Assembly (NCBI RefSeq): GCF_003096675.1
Contig: NZ_QEKW01000004.1
Span: forward strand, 1 to 64,000
DNA: 64,000 nt
Reading direction: 5' to 3'
Source of the DNA: Actinomycetospora cinnamomea
GTDB lineage: Bacteria; Actinomycetota; Actinomycetes; Mycobacteriales; Pseudonocardiaceae
Shown here: positions 51,078 to 59,762 of the stretch, in pieces
Layout of the letters: each line of letters begins with the position of its first letter
How positions within the stretch are numbered: the first letter of the stretch is position 1
Notes under the pieces: generated by a model
Told to the model about the DNA's origin: nothing
Databases searched by the model: none
The model's input: the letters and a program-made list of their open reading frames with translations, nothing else
Made by a program: the position numbers and the translations under genes

Positions 51078-51161
51078 GGGCGGAGACGAAGGGAATCGAA
51101 CCGTCAACTCCCGCCCTGCAAGAGATGACCGACTGCGTTGACCAGGGCCCTACCAGCAACA
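51078..51161 (-). other. tRNA-like remnant (T-arm/acceptor 3' end), candidate attachment site
   Basis: Read on the minus strand, the segment has a D-arm-like GCTGGTAGGGC and ends with a T-loop-like GGTTCGATTCC and an acceptor-like CGTCTCCG followed by CC. The stems do not all pair, the middle is too long and no matching 5' acceptor strand is seen, so it is not an intact tRNA. It lies at the left border of the BMC locus, where a tRNA-derived att site would be expected if the locus was inserted. Confidence 0.35.
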
Positions 51162-51215
51162 TTGTTCGCGCAGGCCGTCACTCGACGCTCGTCCGCCATC
51201 GATGATCGACCCTGG

Positions 51216-51264
51216 CTCGTGTCACGAGGCGTGTGACGAGGCCCGATCAAGAACGTTTCGTTCT
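51216..51264. promoter_or_regulatory. Two dyads upstream of BMC-H gene
   Basis: CTCGTG-T-CACGAG (51216-51228) and AGAACG-TTT-CGTTCT (51250-51264) are perfect six-base-arm inverted repeats 136-184 bases upstream of the shell gene. A CTCGTG/CACGA dyad also occurs at the other BMC promoter (59936-59950). They are candidate operators for the PucR regulator. Confidence 0.45.
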
Positions 51265-51399
51265 GCCGCACCCGAGCCTGTCGCACGGACTATCCACGGG
51301 GACAAGGGCTCGGCATTCCGCTGTCCCTGCGGGCGATGGTCGATGGGCCGCCGCCGATGGAAGCTCGAGCATCGGACCGCGACGACGTGGGAGGACTCC

Positions 51400-51702
51400 G
51401 TGACCCAGCCTGGACGCGCCGGTGCGCTCGGCATGATCGAGACGCGGGGACTGGTCGGAGCCATCGAGGCCGCCGACGCGATGGTCAAGGCGGCCAACGT
51501 CGATGTGGAGGGCTACCGGACCCTGCGCAACGGCCAGGTGTCCGTGCTCGTGCGCGGGGACGTCGGCGCGGTGACTGCTGCTGTCGACGCCGGCAAGGTG
51601 GCCGCGGCTGCCGTGGGTGAGCTCTATGCGTCGCACATCATCCCGCGTCCGCACGGTGACACCGAGGGCATCGTCGACGCGGCTGTCTCCCACATCCGTT
51701 GA
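51400..51702 (+). CDS. BMC-H hexameric shell protein (first copy)
   Basis: A 100-residue single-BMC-domain protein that forms hexameric tiles of microcompartment facets. It has the fold's signature [29 protein letters not shown], the central [17 protein letters not shown] and the C-terminal [14 protein letters not shown]. The GTG at 51400 is preceded by GGGAGGAC. It is transcribed alone, converging on the PucR gene, away from the main BMC operon. It is about as similar to the BMC-H at 59101 as sister paralogues. Confidence 0.95.
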   Translation: MTQPGRAGALGMIETRGLVGAIEAADAMVKAANVDVEGYRTLRNGQVSVLVRGDVGAVTAAVDAGKVAAAAVGELYASHIIPRPHGDTEGIVDAAVSHIR

Positions 51703-51708
51703 GCGGAC

Positions 51709-53805
51709 TCAAATCCCGTCGTTGTTGAGCTGCAGCAGACGGAGCGCGACATCGGCCCGCATGCGGTCGTCGTGTCGCGAGAGGTCGAGGCCGGTGAGCT
51801 GCTTGATGCGCTCGAGTCGGTAGCGCAGCGTCTTGTGGTGGACGAAGAGCTTCTCGGCGGCCACACGCTGGGAGCAATCGGCGTCGAAGAAGGCGCGAAG
51901 GGTGCGGACGAGTGCGCCGTCGTTCTCGCGGTCGTAGGCGACCAGCGGTCCGGTGACGTCGTCGACGAACGTCTGGAGGTCGGGATCGGAACCCGAGCCG
52001 AGGAGCAGGCGCACGACGCCGAGCTCCTCGTAGAGCGAGATGTTGCCCCCGCCCAGCCGGTGGGACGCCGAGAGCGCTGTCTGCGCCTCGTTGAAGGCGG
52101 CCGGTAGGGCGTCGACCTCGTCGTGCGGGCGGCTCACCCCCCACGAGGACCGCAGGTCGGACACTTCGCCCCGGGTGGCGTCGACCATGCGCTGGACGAG
52201 GTCCTTCGCAGCGGCCGAGTCGAGGGCTTCGGCGATCGCGACCACGAGGTCACCCCGGAGCGCGACCAATGCGAGCCGAGGCCCTTCCTCGCGGTCGCGA
52301 AGGGCGCGAACGACGTCGCGCCTCAGTCGGTCGGCGCGCGAGGTCTCCCAACCGTGCCGGGCCTCGAGCTCGTCCACGTTGTCGAGGTGGCCGTGGACGA
52401 CGCGCATCCGGCAGCCCAGCGACACGCCCATCTGCTGGGCCCGGGCTCGGGCCGCTGTCCGGTGCTCGGGCGGACCCTGGACGAGATCCCAGAGGACTTC
52501 GCTGAGCGCCTCGTGTCGTGCGCGGCTGGCAGCACGTTCACGGAGTAGCGACAGTGAGCAGGCCATGGCGACCTGGCCGACGACCGCGTCGAGCATCTCC
52601 TCGCCAGAGTTCTCCTCGTCCTCCGCTGGCAGGAGGCACACCCAGCCGACCTCGTCGCCGTCGGCGTAGACCGGTTGGAGTCGTGCGGCCGGCGACAGGC
52701 CGGCCGTGCGGCGCATGGTGCGGCCCTTGCCGGCCCGCACGGGGAGCTGACCGGGCACAGCGCCGCCGTGGACGGCGAGCGCCACCCCGGCGCCGTCGTA
52801 GATGCCGACCTGGCAGCCGAGCTGGGTCGCGACGCGTCGGGCGAGAGCGGGTAGCCCGCCGCCCTCGAGCACGGTCGTGAGCAGGGCGTGCTGCAGCTCG
52901 GCGGTCTGCCCGAGCACCCCGACCTGGTGCTTGAGCGCAGCGTGCGCCTTCTCGAGATCGGCGTTCACACGAACCTGTTCGTCGTGGAGGCGTGCGCTGC
53001 GCAGCGCGATAGTGGCGAAGTTCGCCAAGGTCACCATCCGGCGCACGTCCTGCTCGGTGAACACCGAGGGACGTCGGCGCCACACCTCCAGCACCCCGAG
53101 GAACTCCTCGGGCAACTGCAGCGGCACGGCCAGCGCGGACTCGGTCTGCTCACGCTCGGCGAGGCCGACGAAGTCGCGGCTGATGGTCTTGTCCTCGACA
53201 TAGCGATCGACCTTGGCCGGCCGTCCGGTCTCGAACACGAGCCCGGCGACACCCATCCCCCGCCGCATCCGCAGCCGTGCGGTGTCGATGACCCGGTGGC
53301 CGACGCACGAACGCATCGCGACCTCGTCGCCCTCGCGCAGGAGTACGCCGCAGATGTCGGCGTCGAGGAGCCCGAGGGTGCGCGTCGCGATGGAGAGCAG
53401 GAGCTGGTCGACGTCGTGGACGGAGAGCAAGCGCTCGACGACCTCGGTGACGATCACCGTCTCCTCGGCGGCGTCCTCCGCCGCGCGCACCGCGTCCTGA
53501 CAATCCATGGCGAGCGTCGCCCACACGCATGCCTGGCCGATCAGTGTGCGGGTCTCGTCGGAGGCGCGGGGGCACTCGATCGTCCACGACACCGCCACCC
53601 GCCCAGCCAGGACGGCGCGGCTGCCCGCCTGCGGCGCCACGCCATCGACCTCGACGGCGACCTCACCGCCGATCGCGGCGGACGCGGCATCCCGGAGCTC
53701 GGCGAGTGCGGCGTCGGCGGAGGTGGGCACTGTCGCGAGGAGGCTGCGCAACCGCTGGGCGCTCTCGGCCCGGTCATCGGCGCGGTCCGCGTCGACCGGC
53801 TTCAT
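51709..53805 (-). CDS. GAF/PucR-type transcriptional regulator
   Basis: A 698-residue regulator and the last gene of the BMC operon. The N-terminal part (to about residue 100) is unassigned. A GAF domain covers about 120-280 (VVERLLSVHDVDQLLLSIATRTLGLLDADICGVLL). A middle region of GAF-like or CdaR type follows, and the C-terminal PucR HTH_30 domain (about 625-690) has RTLRAFFDADCSQRVAAEKLFVHHKTLRYRLERIKQLTGLDL. PucR-type regulators are typical of actinobacterial BMC loci. It most likely senses the substrate or an intermediate and activates the operon. Confidence 0.93.
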   Translation of the reverse strand: MKPVDADRADDRAESAQRLRSLLATVPTSADAALAELRDAASAAIGGEVAVEVDGVAPQAGSRAVLAGRVAVSWTIECPRASDETRTLIGQACVWATLAMDCQDAVRAAEDAAEETVIVTEVVERLLSVHDVDQLLLSIATRTLGLLDADICGVLLREGDEVAMRSCVGHRVIDTARLRMRRGMGVAGLVFETGRPAKVDRYVEDKTISRDFVGLAEREQTESALAVPLQLPEEFLGVLEVWRRRPSVFTEQDVRRMVTLANFATIALRSARLHDEQVRVNADLEKAHAALKHQVGVLGQTAELQHALLTTVLEGGGLPALARRVATQLGCQVGIYDGAGVALAVHGGAVPGQLPVRAGKGRTMRRTAGLSPAARLQPVYADGDEVGWVCLLPAEDEENSGEEMLDAVVGQVAMACSLSLLRERAASRARHEALSEVLWDLVQGPPEHRTAARARAQQMGVSLGCRMRVVHGHLDNVDELEARHGWETSRADRLRRDVVRALRDREEGPRLALVALRGDLVVAIAEALDSAAAKDLVQRMVDATRGEVSDLRSSWGVSRPHDEVDALPAAFNEAQTALSASHRLGGGNISLYEELGVVRLLLGSGSDPDLQTFVDDVTGPLVAYDRENDGALVRTLRAFFDADCSQRVAAEKLFVHHKTLRYRLERIKQLTGLDLSRHDDRMRADVALRLLQLNNDGI

Positions 53806-53830
53806 CGGAACACCTCCGGGAACCGATCGC

Positions 53831-54865
53831 CTACGGGCGGATCAGCGTCTTGAGCGTAAGTCGCTCGGCGGTCCGGCGATACGCCTCGACGGCCCCGTCG
53901 AGACCGACCCGCTCCGTGGCGACCACGCTCGGGTCCAGCACCCCGGCGCGCACCAGAGCGAGGAGGGGTTCGGCGTCGCGCATGACGTCACCGATCGCAA
54001 AGGAGAAGGCGAGTTCGTCGGCGAAGGCCCGGCCGGCGGGCACCTCGATCGTCTCGCTCGGGACGCCGACCGAGGCGACGCGCCCGCGCCGGCGCACGAG
54101 ATCGAGCGCGAGGCCCAGGCCCCGCTCGCCGCCGACGGCGTCCACTACGACATCCGCGCCGCGGCCGTCCGTGGCCGCATCGACGACCTTGCGCGCCCGG
54201 TCGGGACTCGCGGCCACGGCGCCTTCCCGAGCGGCGATCTCCCGGCGGTCGGCCACCGGCTCCACCACGACGACGACACCCGCACCGATCGCCTGCGCCA
54301 CGAGGCTGGCGACCTGACCGACAGGTCCCCCGCCGAGGACGGCCACGGTCTCTCCCGGCTCGGTCCCCGCTCGTCGCAGCGCGGCGTAGCCGGTGGCCGC
54401 GGTGTCGCCGAGGAAGACGGCCGCATCGGCGTCGATGCCGGGAGGGAGCGCGACGAGAACCGTGTCGGCGTGCGGCACGCGCACCAGCTCTGCCTGCGCT
54501 CCGGCCAACGGCGGCCCGAACACCGTTCCGGTGCCGAAGAACCGACGATCGGAACACTGCCAGTGGTCGCCACGCCGGCACCACCAGCAGCGCCCGCAGG
54601 CGGTGTAGTCGGCGCCGACGACGAGGTCGCCCAGCGCGTGCTCGCGCACCTGGTCGCCACGCTCGACGACCTCGCCGACGAACTCGTGCCCGAGGACGAA
54701 CCCGCGCGGGAGCTGGTCGGGATGGGCGAGCACGTGCAGGTCGGTGCCGCACACCGCCGCCCGGCGCACACGCACGATCGCGTCGGTCGGAGAACACAAC
54801 CGCGGGTCGGCCACGTCCTCGACGCGGACCTGCCCGCGACCGGCGTGCACCACCGCCCTCACCAC
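53831..54865 (-). CDS. Zinc-dependent alcohol dehydrogenase
   Basis: A 344-residue medium-chain zinc alcohol dehydrogenase. Catalytic zinc ligands are Cys in AAVCGTDLHVL and His-Glu in VLGHEFVGEV. The structural zinc site is CGRCWWCRRGDHWQC. The Rossmann motif is VAVLGGGPVGQVASLVAQAIGAG. In a BMC operon it can reduce an aldehyde to its alcohol and regenerate NAD+ inside the shell, or oxidise the alcohol substrate. There is no obvious encapsulation extension. It sits between the MDH-like and PucR genes. Confidence 0.92.
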   Translation of the reverse strand: MVRAVVHAGRGQVRVEDVADPRLCSPTDAIVRVRRAAVCGTDLHVLAHPDQLPRGFVLGHEFVGEVVERGDQVREHALGDLVVGADYTACGRCWWCRRGDHWQCSDRRFFGTGTVFGPPLAGAQAELVRVPHADTVLVALPPGIDADAAVFLGDTAATGYAALRRAGTEPGETVAVLGGGPVGQVASLVAQAIGAGVVVVVEPVADRREIAAREGAVAASPDRARKVVDAATDGRGADVVVDAVGGERGLGLALDLVRRRGRVASVGVPSETIEVPAGRAFADELAFSFAIGDVMRDAEPLLALVRAGVLDPSVVATERVGLDGAVEAYRRTAERLTLKTLIRP

Positions 54866-54872
54866 GACCCCC

Positions 54873-56213
54873 TCATGACGCGGCAGCCATCGCCCCGAGG
54901 CGCTCGCGGATCCGCTCGCCGGCCGCCCGGAGCGCGGCGATCTCCTCGGGCGCCAGCGGGATCGTCACGATCTCGCGGAGCCCTGTGCGGCCGAGCCGGA
55001 CGGGCAGCCCGAGGTAGACGTCCCGGATGCCGTAGGAACCATCAGCGAGCACGGCGGCCGACATCACCTCGTCGCTCTCGCGGACCATCGCGAGCACCAT
55101 CCGCGCCGCGGACATGCCCGGCGCCATGAATGCGCTGCCGGTCTTGAGGAGGCCGACCACCTCGGCCCCGGAGCCGCGAGCCCGGTCCACCACGGCGTTG
55201 AGGCGCGCCGGAGGCACGACCTGCGCCAGGGAGGAGCCTTCGTGGGAGGCGCGCGAGAGCGGAATGACCATCTCTTCCCCGTGGCTACCCAGCGCGATCG
55301 CGTCGACCGATCGCGGGCGGACGGAGCCCTCCACCCCGATCAGGGCCTGGAACCGCGCGGTGTCGAGGACCCCGGCCATGCCCAGCACCCGCGAGGAGGG
55401 GAAGCCCGAGGACGTCCAGGCGTGCTGGGTCATCTCGTCGAGAGGGTTGGTGACGACGACGATCACGGCCTGCGGCGAGGTGGCGGCCACGCGGCGTGCA
55501 ACGTCCCCGACGATCCCCGCGTTGGTGCTGACGAGGTCCGCACGTGTCATCCCCGGTTGCCGGGCCCTGCCGGCGGTGACGACGACGTAGTCCGCGGAGC
55601 CGGCCTCCTCCACGGTGCCCACGCCCCGGACGCGGGTGGTGAAGTCGGAGAGCGGAGCGGTGTGCTGGAGGTCGAGGGCGATGCCGGCCGCCCGTCCCTC
55701 GTCGATGTCGACCAGCACGACCTCGTCGAAGAGGTCGGCGTCGGCCAGGCGCATCCCGGCGACCATGCCGACGTGGCCGGCACCGACGACGACCACGCGT
55801 CCGGTGCGTCGGGGACCGTCGTCGAGCCCGGCGGGCAGGGGCGCACCCCGTCGAAACAGCGCCGGGGACGGCGGCCGCATGGCCCGCACCGGCCCGCCCG
55901 TCCCCGGCGAGCCGACCGAGGGCGGGAGCAGGGGCGTCGCCGGCGAGGGAGCCGGCGAGAGGGGAGCGTTGGGCCGGGCCCCGGCGGTCGTCACCGACGT
56001 GGTCGTGCCTGGCGACCGGTCCGTGGTCCCCGACGACATCGGCAGGGCGGACGCTGGCGGCCGGTCGAGGGCGTCGGCGGACGTGACGGCGACACCGAGC
56101 TCCTGGGCGCGGTCGCGTGCGAGCGGGGTGACGAGGTCGCCCGGAGCGACGCGGAGCGCGACCCCGCGAGCCGCGGCGGCCTCGACGTCGGCCGTGCCCC
56201 ACACGGCGGTCAC
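54873..56213 (-). CDS. BMC-linked malate-dehydrogenase-like enzyme with long N-terminal extension
   Basis: A 446-residue protein. The NAD-binding LDH/MDH domain starts near residue 137 ([31 protein letters not shown]). The active-site loop is GRARQPGMTRADLVSTN, where Arg precedes Gln-Pro-Gly-Met, as in malate-type rather than lactate-type enzymes, and the catalytic His is in ALGSHGEEMVIPLS. The first 50 residues form an independent block (AAARGVALRVAPGDLVTPLARDRAQELGVAV) resembling the LTPxARD block seen at the start of several BMC enzymes such as EutT; it is joined to the enzyme by about 85 residues of Pro/Ser/Thr-rich linker. This looks like a targeting or scaffold segment. It starts at GTG 56213, overlapping the BMC-T stop. 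Confidence 0.9.
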   Translation of the reverse strand: MTAVWGTADVEAAAARGVALRVAPGDLVTPLARDRAQELGVAVTSADALDRPPASALPMSSGTTDRSPGTTTSVTTAGARPNAPLSPAPSPATPLLPPSVGSPGTGGPVRAMRPPSPALFRRGAPLPAGLDDGPRRTGRVVVVGAGHVGMVAGMRLADADLFDEVVLVDIDEGRAAGIALDLQHTAPLSDFTTRVRGVGTVEEAGSADYVVVTAGRARQPGMTRADLVSTNAGIVGDVARRVAATSPQAVIVVVTNPLDEMTQHAWTSSGFPSSRVLGMAGVLDTARFQALIGVEGSVRPRSVDAIALGSHGEEMVIPLSRASHEGSSLAQVVPPARLNAVVDRARGSGAEVVGLLKTGSAFMAPGMSAARMVLAMVRESDEVMSAAVLADGSYGIRDVYLGLPVRLGRTGLREIVTIPLAPEEIAALRAAGERIRERLGAMAAAS

Positions 56214-56842
56214 CGCTCCTGACCTTTCATCTCCTCGAGCGCGGCGACCGCGGCGTCACGCGCGGACTGCACCTCGCTCTCGGTGCCCGAGAGGAACATC
56301 CGGCCGAAGCGGCCGACCGCGCGCAGCTCGATGACGGTGATCGACGCCGCCTTCTCGGCCTCGTTCGCGGCGACGGAGATGTAGGCGGCCGGCGCGACCT
56401 CCATGATGAACAGGCTCTGCCCCGGCATGAGCATGCTGCCCTTGCGCCACTTGTTGAGCAGCTGCGCCTGGTAGGGGTGCACGTTGGTGATGAACTGGGT
56501 CGACGCGATCGTCGGCCGGATGCGGTCGGTCTCGACCAGGCCGAACTCGTCGAGGATCGCCTGCCCCGAGGCGAGCACCTCGGCCTGCTGCTCGGAATGG
56601 ATCTCCAGCAGGCCGAACTCACGCTCGATGATCTGCAGCGCAGGACGGACACCCGCGGCCTTGAGCGCGATGTCGGCGGCACGGAACACCTCGTTGCCGG
56701 GCGCCATCTCGATGTAGAGCTCGGCCATGCCGGCGATCGGCACGTCGCCGGGGCTGGTCGCGGCGATGTGCGCGGCACACTGCGGCTGCATGCGATCGAC
56801 GAAGGCGTAGGTCCGCAGGGACGGAGCGTTCGCTGACGTCAT
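56210..56842 (-). CDS. BMC-T shell protein (tandem BMC domains)
   Basis: A 210-residue protein with two BMC domains in tandem, which forms pseudohexameric trimers in the shell. The first domain runs about residues 33-110 (VPIAGMAELYIEMAPGNEVFRAADIALKAAGVRPALQIIER) and the second about 135-205 (GQSLFIMEVAPAAYISVAANEAEKAASI, with LRAVGRFGRMFLSGTESEV). Trimeric tiles of this type often have gated pores for larger molecules or cofactors. It overlaps the EutJ-like gene upstream and the MDH-like gene downstream in ATGA/GTGA junctions. Confidence 0.92.
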   Translation of the reverse strand: MTSANAPSLRTYAFVDRMQPQCAAHIAATSPGDVPIAGMAELYIEMAPGNEVFRAADIALKAAGVRPALQIIEREFGLLEIHSEQQAEVLASGQAILDEFGLVETDRIRPTIASTQFITNVHPYQAQLLNKWRKGSMLMPGQSLFIMEVAPAAYISVAANEAEKAASITVIELRAVGRFGRMFLSGTESEVQSARDAAVAALEEMKGQER

Positions 56843-57648
56843 GGCGCAGACCTCGCGATCCCGAGGGGGGTGATGAGCAGGGCGTGCGGGTGGGTCACGA
56901 CGGTCCTCTGCAGGTACTGCGCCAGTACGTCGCCGGCGCGGGGGAGCATGAGGGCGCCGCCCGCCAGGTGCAGCGGGAGGTCGGCGTCCGTGCCCCGGGT
57001 CATGGCGCGGATCGACTCCGCGATGCGGTGCAGGCCGGGGGTGAGGATCGGGAGGGCCTCACCGGGCCGCTCTCGTTTGAACTGCTCGGCCTCGCTGACG
57101 TCGACGCCCAGCGCGCCGGCCACGACGAGGTCGAGGTGGTGCCCGCCGCCGGGGCGATCATCGAGGCGCTCGAGGCGTCCGTCGCGGAAGACCCCGACGC
57201 CGGTGGAGCCGCCGCCGACGTCGATCACCACGCCGTCGGTGATCTCGAGGGTGCGTTGCGCCGCGGTGACCTCGTCGACGAGCGCGACGTCCCGGAAGCC
57301 GGCCGTCTCGCAGACGTAGGTGCAGGCCCGGGCGTCAGCGGCGGGGATGCAGGGTGGGTAGGCGGTGGCGGCGCTCGTGAGCTCGATCCCGAGGGCGTCC
57401 ACCGCGCGCTCGCGCAGCTCGCGCACCGTGGCCGCCGCCCGGGCGAAGTCGACGACCACGCCGTCTTGCAGTGCGCCCGAGCCGGCGGACTCGACCCACA
57501 CCGGCCGCTCGTCGTCCAGCACGACGAGCACACAGCTGGCCGTCCCGAGGTCGACTCCGACACGAGGCCGGGCCGGTGTGCCGTTCGGCGGCTTCCCGAC
57601 CCTGTCCGCCGCCGCGGCGAGCAGGGCCTGCGGATCCCCGCCCGCCAC
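56839..57648 (-). CDS. EutJ-like actin/Hsp70-fold protein
   Basis: A 269-residue protein of the EutJ family, an ATPase-fold protein common in BMC loci and thought to be a chaperone for enzymes or shell assembly. The phosphate motifs are VGVDLGTASCVLVVLDDERPVW, GVVIDVGGGSTGVGVF and LHLAGGALMLPR. The start is uncertain: GTG 57648 follows the aldehyde dehydrogenase stop, while an ATG at 57687 would overlap it by 34 bases. A direct function has not been shown for most homologues. Confidence 0.9.
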   Translation of the reverse strand: MAGGDPQALLAAAADRVGKPPNGTPARPRVGVDLGTASCVLVVLDDERPVWVESAGSGALQDGVVVDFARAAATVRELRERAVDALGIELTSAATAYPPCIPAADARACTYVCETAGFRDVALVDEVTAAQRTLEITDGVVIDVGGGSTGVGVFRDGRLERLDDRPGGGHHLDLVVAGALGVDVSEAEQFKRERPGEALPILTPGLHRIAESIRAMTRGTDADLPLHLAGGALMLPRAGDVLAQYLQRTVVTHPHALLITPLGIARSAP

Positions 57649-57653
57649 CGCGC

Positions 57654-59060
57654 TCAGACCTCGACGCTGTCGTAGACGCTGCGCCATGGCCGGACCTCGT
57701 GGGCGACTCTCTTGATGTTGATTAGGTGCAGGGGCGTGACGTTGTCCGAGCAGATGGATCCGCTCCACGTCCCGGTACCGAGCTGAAAGGACGGGTCGAC
57801 GTCGGTCGAGTAGCCCATCCCGCCGAACAGAGCGGGAGTGTTGACCACGATGCGTCCCGCGGGGAGTGCTGCGAACGGGGCGAGCTCCGCAGGGTCGGCG
57901 GCGTGCACCGCCGTGGTGTGCCCCTCCCCGCCGAGCGCGAGGATCTCCCGGCATCGAGCGAGGCCGGCCTGCGGGTCACGGGCGCGGTAGACCGACAGCA
58001 CCGGGCCGAGGATCTCCCGCGAGAGCGGGGTCGTCTCACCGACGGTGTCGAGCTCGCAGGCCAGCACGCGGGTCGAGTCTGGCACCCCGAACCCGGCGAG
58101 CGCCGCGAGGCGGTGCGCGCTCTGCCCGACGCTCGCGGGGCGCAGTGCCCCGCGGTCGTCGAAGAGGACGTCGACCAGGGCCGCCTGCTGGGCGGCGTCC
58201 ATCCAGTGCGCGCCGCGCTCCTCGAACGCCCGCAGGAAGTCCCCGGCCACCGCCTCCGCGACCACCACCGACTGCTCGGCCACGCAGGCCGTGCCGTTGT
58301 CGAAGGACTTCGAGGTGATGATCATCTCCGCTGCCTCGGCGGCGTCGGACACGCTGGCGCCCACGTAGGCCGGCACGTTGCCCGCGCCCACCGCGATCGT
58401 CGGCTTGCCGCTGGAGTACGCGGCGCTCACCATGCCCGGCCCACCCGTCGCGAGGACGAGCGCGACCTCGTCGCGACGCATCAGCTCCCGGGTGGCCGCG
58501 AGCGTCGGCGACTCCAGGCAGGAGACGACGCCCTCCGGGGCACCGGCCGCCGCCTCTGCCATGATCTCCGCCGCCCGCAGCGTGCAGCGCGCCGCTCGGG
58601 GGTGCGGAGCGTGCACGACGGCATTGCCCGACTTCACCGCGGCGAGGCTCTTGAAGAGCGCCGTCGAAGTGGGGTTGGTGACGGGGATGATCCCGGCGAT
58701 CACGCCCATGGGGCTGCCGATGGCGGTGACGCGGGAAGCCTCGTCGGTCCACAGCACACCGACGGCACGGCGCTCGAGCATCCATCGGGCGACGAAACCG
58801 GTGTTGTACCGGTTCTTGTAGATCTTGTGTTCGTAGACCCCGTAGCCCGTCTCGTCCACGGCCAGCCTTGCCAGCTCGTCGGCGGCCTTCGTCCCGGCCC
58901 GCGCCATGGCCCGGACGTAGCTGTCCAGGGTCTCCTGGTCGACGCCCTCCAGCCGGCGGACGGCCTCGCGCGCCGCCCGGGCTTTCGCGCGGACGTCCGC
59001 CAGGCCGGCGAGGTCCGCGTCGAGTCCTCCCGACGGCCCCCGGTCCAGGGTCGCGGTCAT
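57654..59060 (-). CDS. CoA-acylating aldehyde dehydrogenase (EutE/PduP type)
   Basis: A 468-residue BMC aldehyde dehydrogenase that converts an aldehyde with CoA and NAD+ to acyl-CoA. The catalytic Cys is in SFDNGTACVAEQSVVV near residue 248, and the Rossmann region has TGGPGMVSAAYSSGKPTIAVGAGNVPAYV, as in EutE/PduP. The opening has ADVRAKARAAREAVRRLEGVDQ, usual for BMC members. The C-terminus (VRPWRSVYDSVEV) could be a short tail. Aldehyde chain length cannot be predicted. ATG 59060 is chosen (MTATLDRGP). Confidence 0.95.
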   Translation of the reverse strand: MTATLDRGPSGGLDADLAGLADVRAKARAAREAVRRLEGVDQETLDSYVRAMARAGTKAADELARLAVDETGYGVYEHKIYKNRYNTGFVARWMLERRAVGVLWTDEASRVTAIGSPMGVIAGIIPVTNPTSTALFKSLAAVKSGNAVVHAPHPRAARCTLRAAEIMAEAAAGAPEGVVSCLESPTLAATRELMRRDEVALVLATGGPGMVSAAYSSGKPTIAVGAGNVPAYVGASVSDAAEAAEMIITSKSFDNGTACVAEQSVVVAEAVAGDFLRAFEERGAHWMDAAQQAALVDVLFDDRGALRPASVGQSAHRLAALAGFGVPDSTRVLACELDTVGETTPLSREILGPVLSVYRARDPQAGLARCREILALGGEGHTTAVHAADPAELAPFAALPAGRIVVNTPALFGGMGYSTDVDPSFQLGTGTWSGSICSDNVTPLHLINIKRVAHEVRPWRSVYDSVEV

Positions 59061-59100
59061 CTCCCCACCTCTCTCGGTGCTCGGTCCGTGGTGCCGGCGA

Positions 59101-59442
59101 TCAGCCCTTCGGACGCGCGAGGACGGTGAGGATGCCTTCGGTCTCGTCGTGCGGACGGGGGATGACGTGGACCGAGACGACCTCGCCCGCCTTGCCGGCG
59201 GCGACGGCACCGGCATCGGTGGCGGCCTTTACCGCACCCACGTCGCCGCGCACCATCACGGTCACGAGACCCCCGCCGATCTCGCGGTGGCCGAGGACCT
59301 GGACGTTCGCCGCCTTGACCATCGCGTCGGCCGCCTCGATCGCGCCCACGAGACCCTTCGTCTCGATGAGCCCTAGAGCGCCGCGCATCGCGACCGCGCC
59401 GTTCGTGCTCGACCCGGCGGGGGTGGTCGCCGTGGTTGCCAT
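59101..59442 (-). CDS. BMC-H hexameric shell protein (second copy)
   Basis: A 113-residue single-domain shell protein with a short Ala/Thr-rich start, followed by [49 protein letters not shown] and [17 protein letters not shown]. Together with the copy at 51400 it provides two different hexamers; the pore-region sequences differ slightly, so the pores may admit different molecules. It is the second gene of the operon. Confidence 0.95.
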   Translation of the reverse strand: MATTATTPAGSSTNGAVAMRGALGLIETKGLVGAIEAADAMVKAANVQVLGHREIGGGLVTVMVRGDVGAVKAATDAGAVAAGKAGEVVSVHVIPRPHDETEGILTVLARPKG

Positions 59443-59477
59443 GTCGTCCTCCGTGTCTCTGCTGGGTCCGGGCGGCG

Positions 59478-59762
59478 TCAGGCCGTACGGGAGCTGGCGG
59501 TGCCGTTGCGGATGACCGAGTCGGCGATGGCGACGACGGCCCGGTCGGTCGGTGAGTCGGAGCCGGCGGCGACCCGGGCGGCGCTACCGGTCGTCACCAG
59601 GACGACGTCGCCCTCACCGGCCCCGATGAGGTCGACCGCGACGCACGTCGGACCGACCCAGCCCTCCTCGGTCGTGTCCTGGACGAGCAGGAGGGAGACG
59701 TTGTCGAAGCCCGGTGAGCGCACCGTGGCCACGACCTGGCCCACCACGCGACCGAGCAGCAT
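59478..59762 (-). CDS. BMC-P pentameric vertex protein (EutN/CcmL family)
   Basis: A 94-residue EutN/CcmL-fold protein that caps shell vertices: [28 protein letters not shown], then [23 protein letters not shown] and the C-terminal [14 protein letters not shown], with all conserved regions present. The ATG at 59762 follows a GGGGAGG site. It is the promoter-proximal gene of the BMC operon, consistent with low copy need but early expression. Confidence 0.95.
   Translation of the reverse strand: MLLGRVVGQVVATVRSPGFDNVSLLLVQDTTEEGWVGPTCVAVDLIGAGEGDVVLVTTGSAARVAAGSDSPTDRAVVAIADSVIRNGTASSRTA

Noticed and set aside
54873-55290. Interpretation of the BMC dehydrogenase as a lactate dehydrogenase
   Set aside because: The active-site loop has Arg-Gln-Pro-Gly-Met-Thr-Arg as in malate-type enzymes, not the Gln-Lys-Pro-Gly-Glu of lactate dehydrogenases; activity still needs testing.
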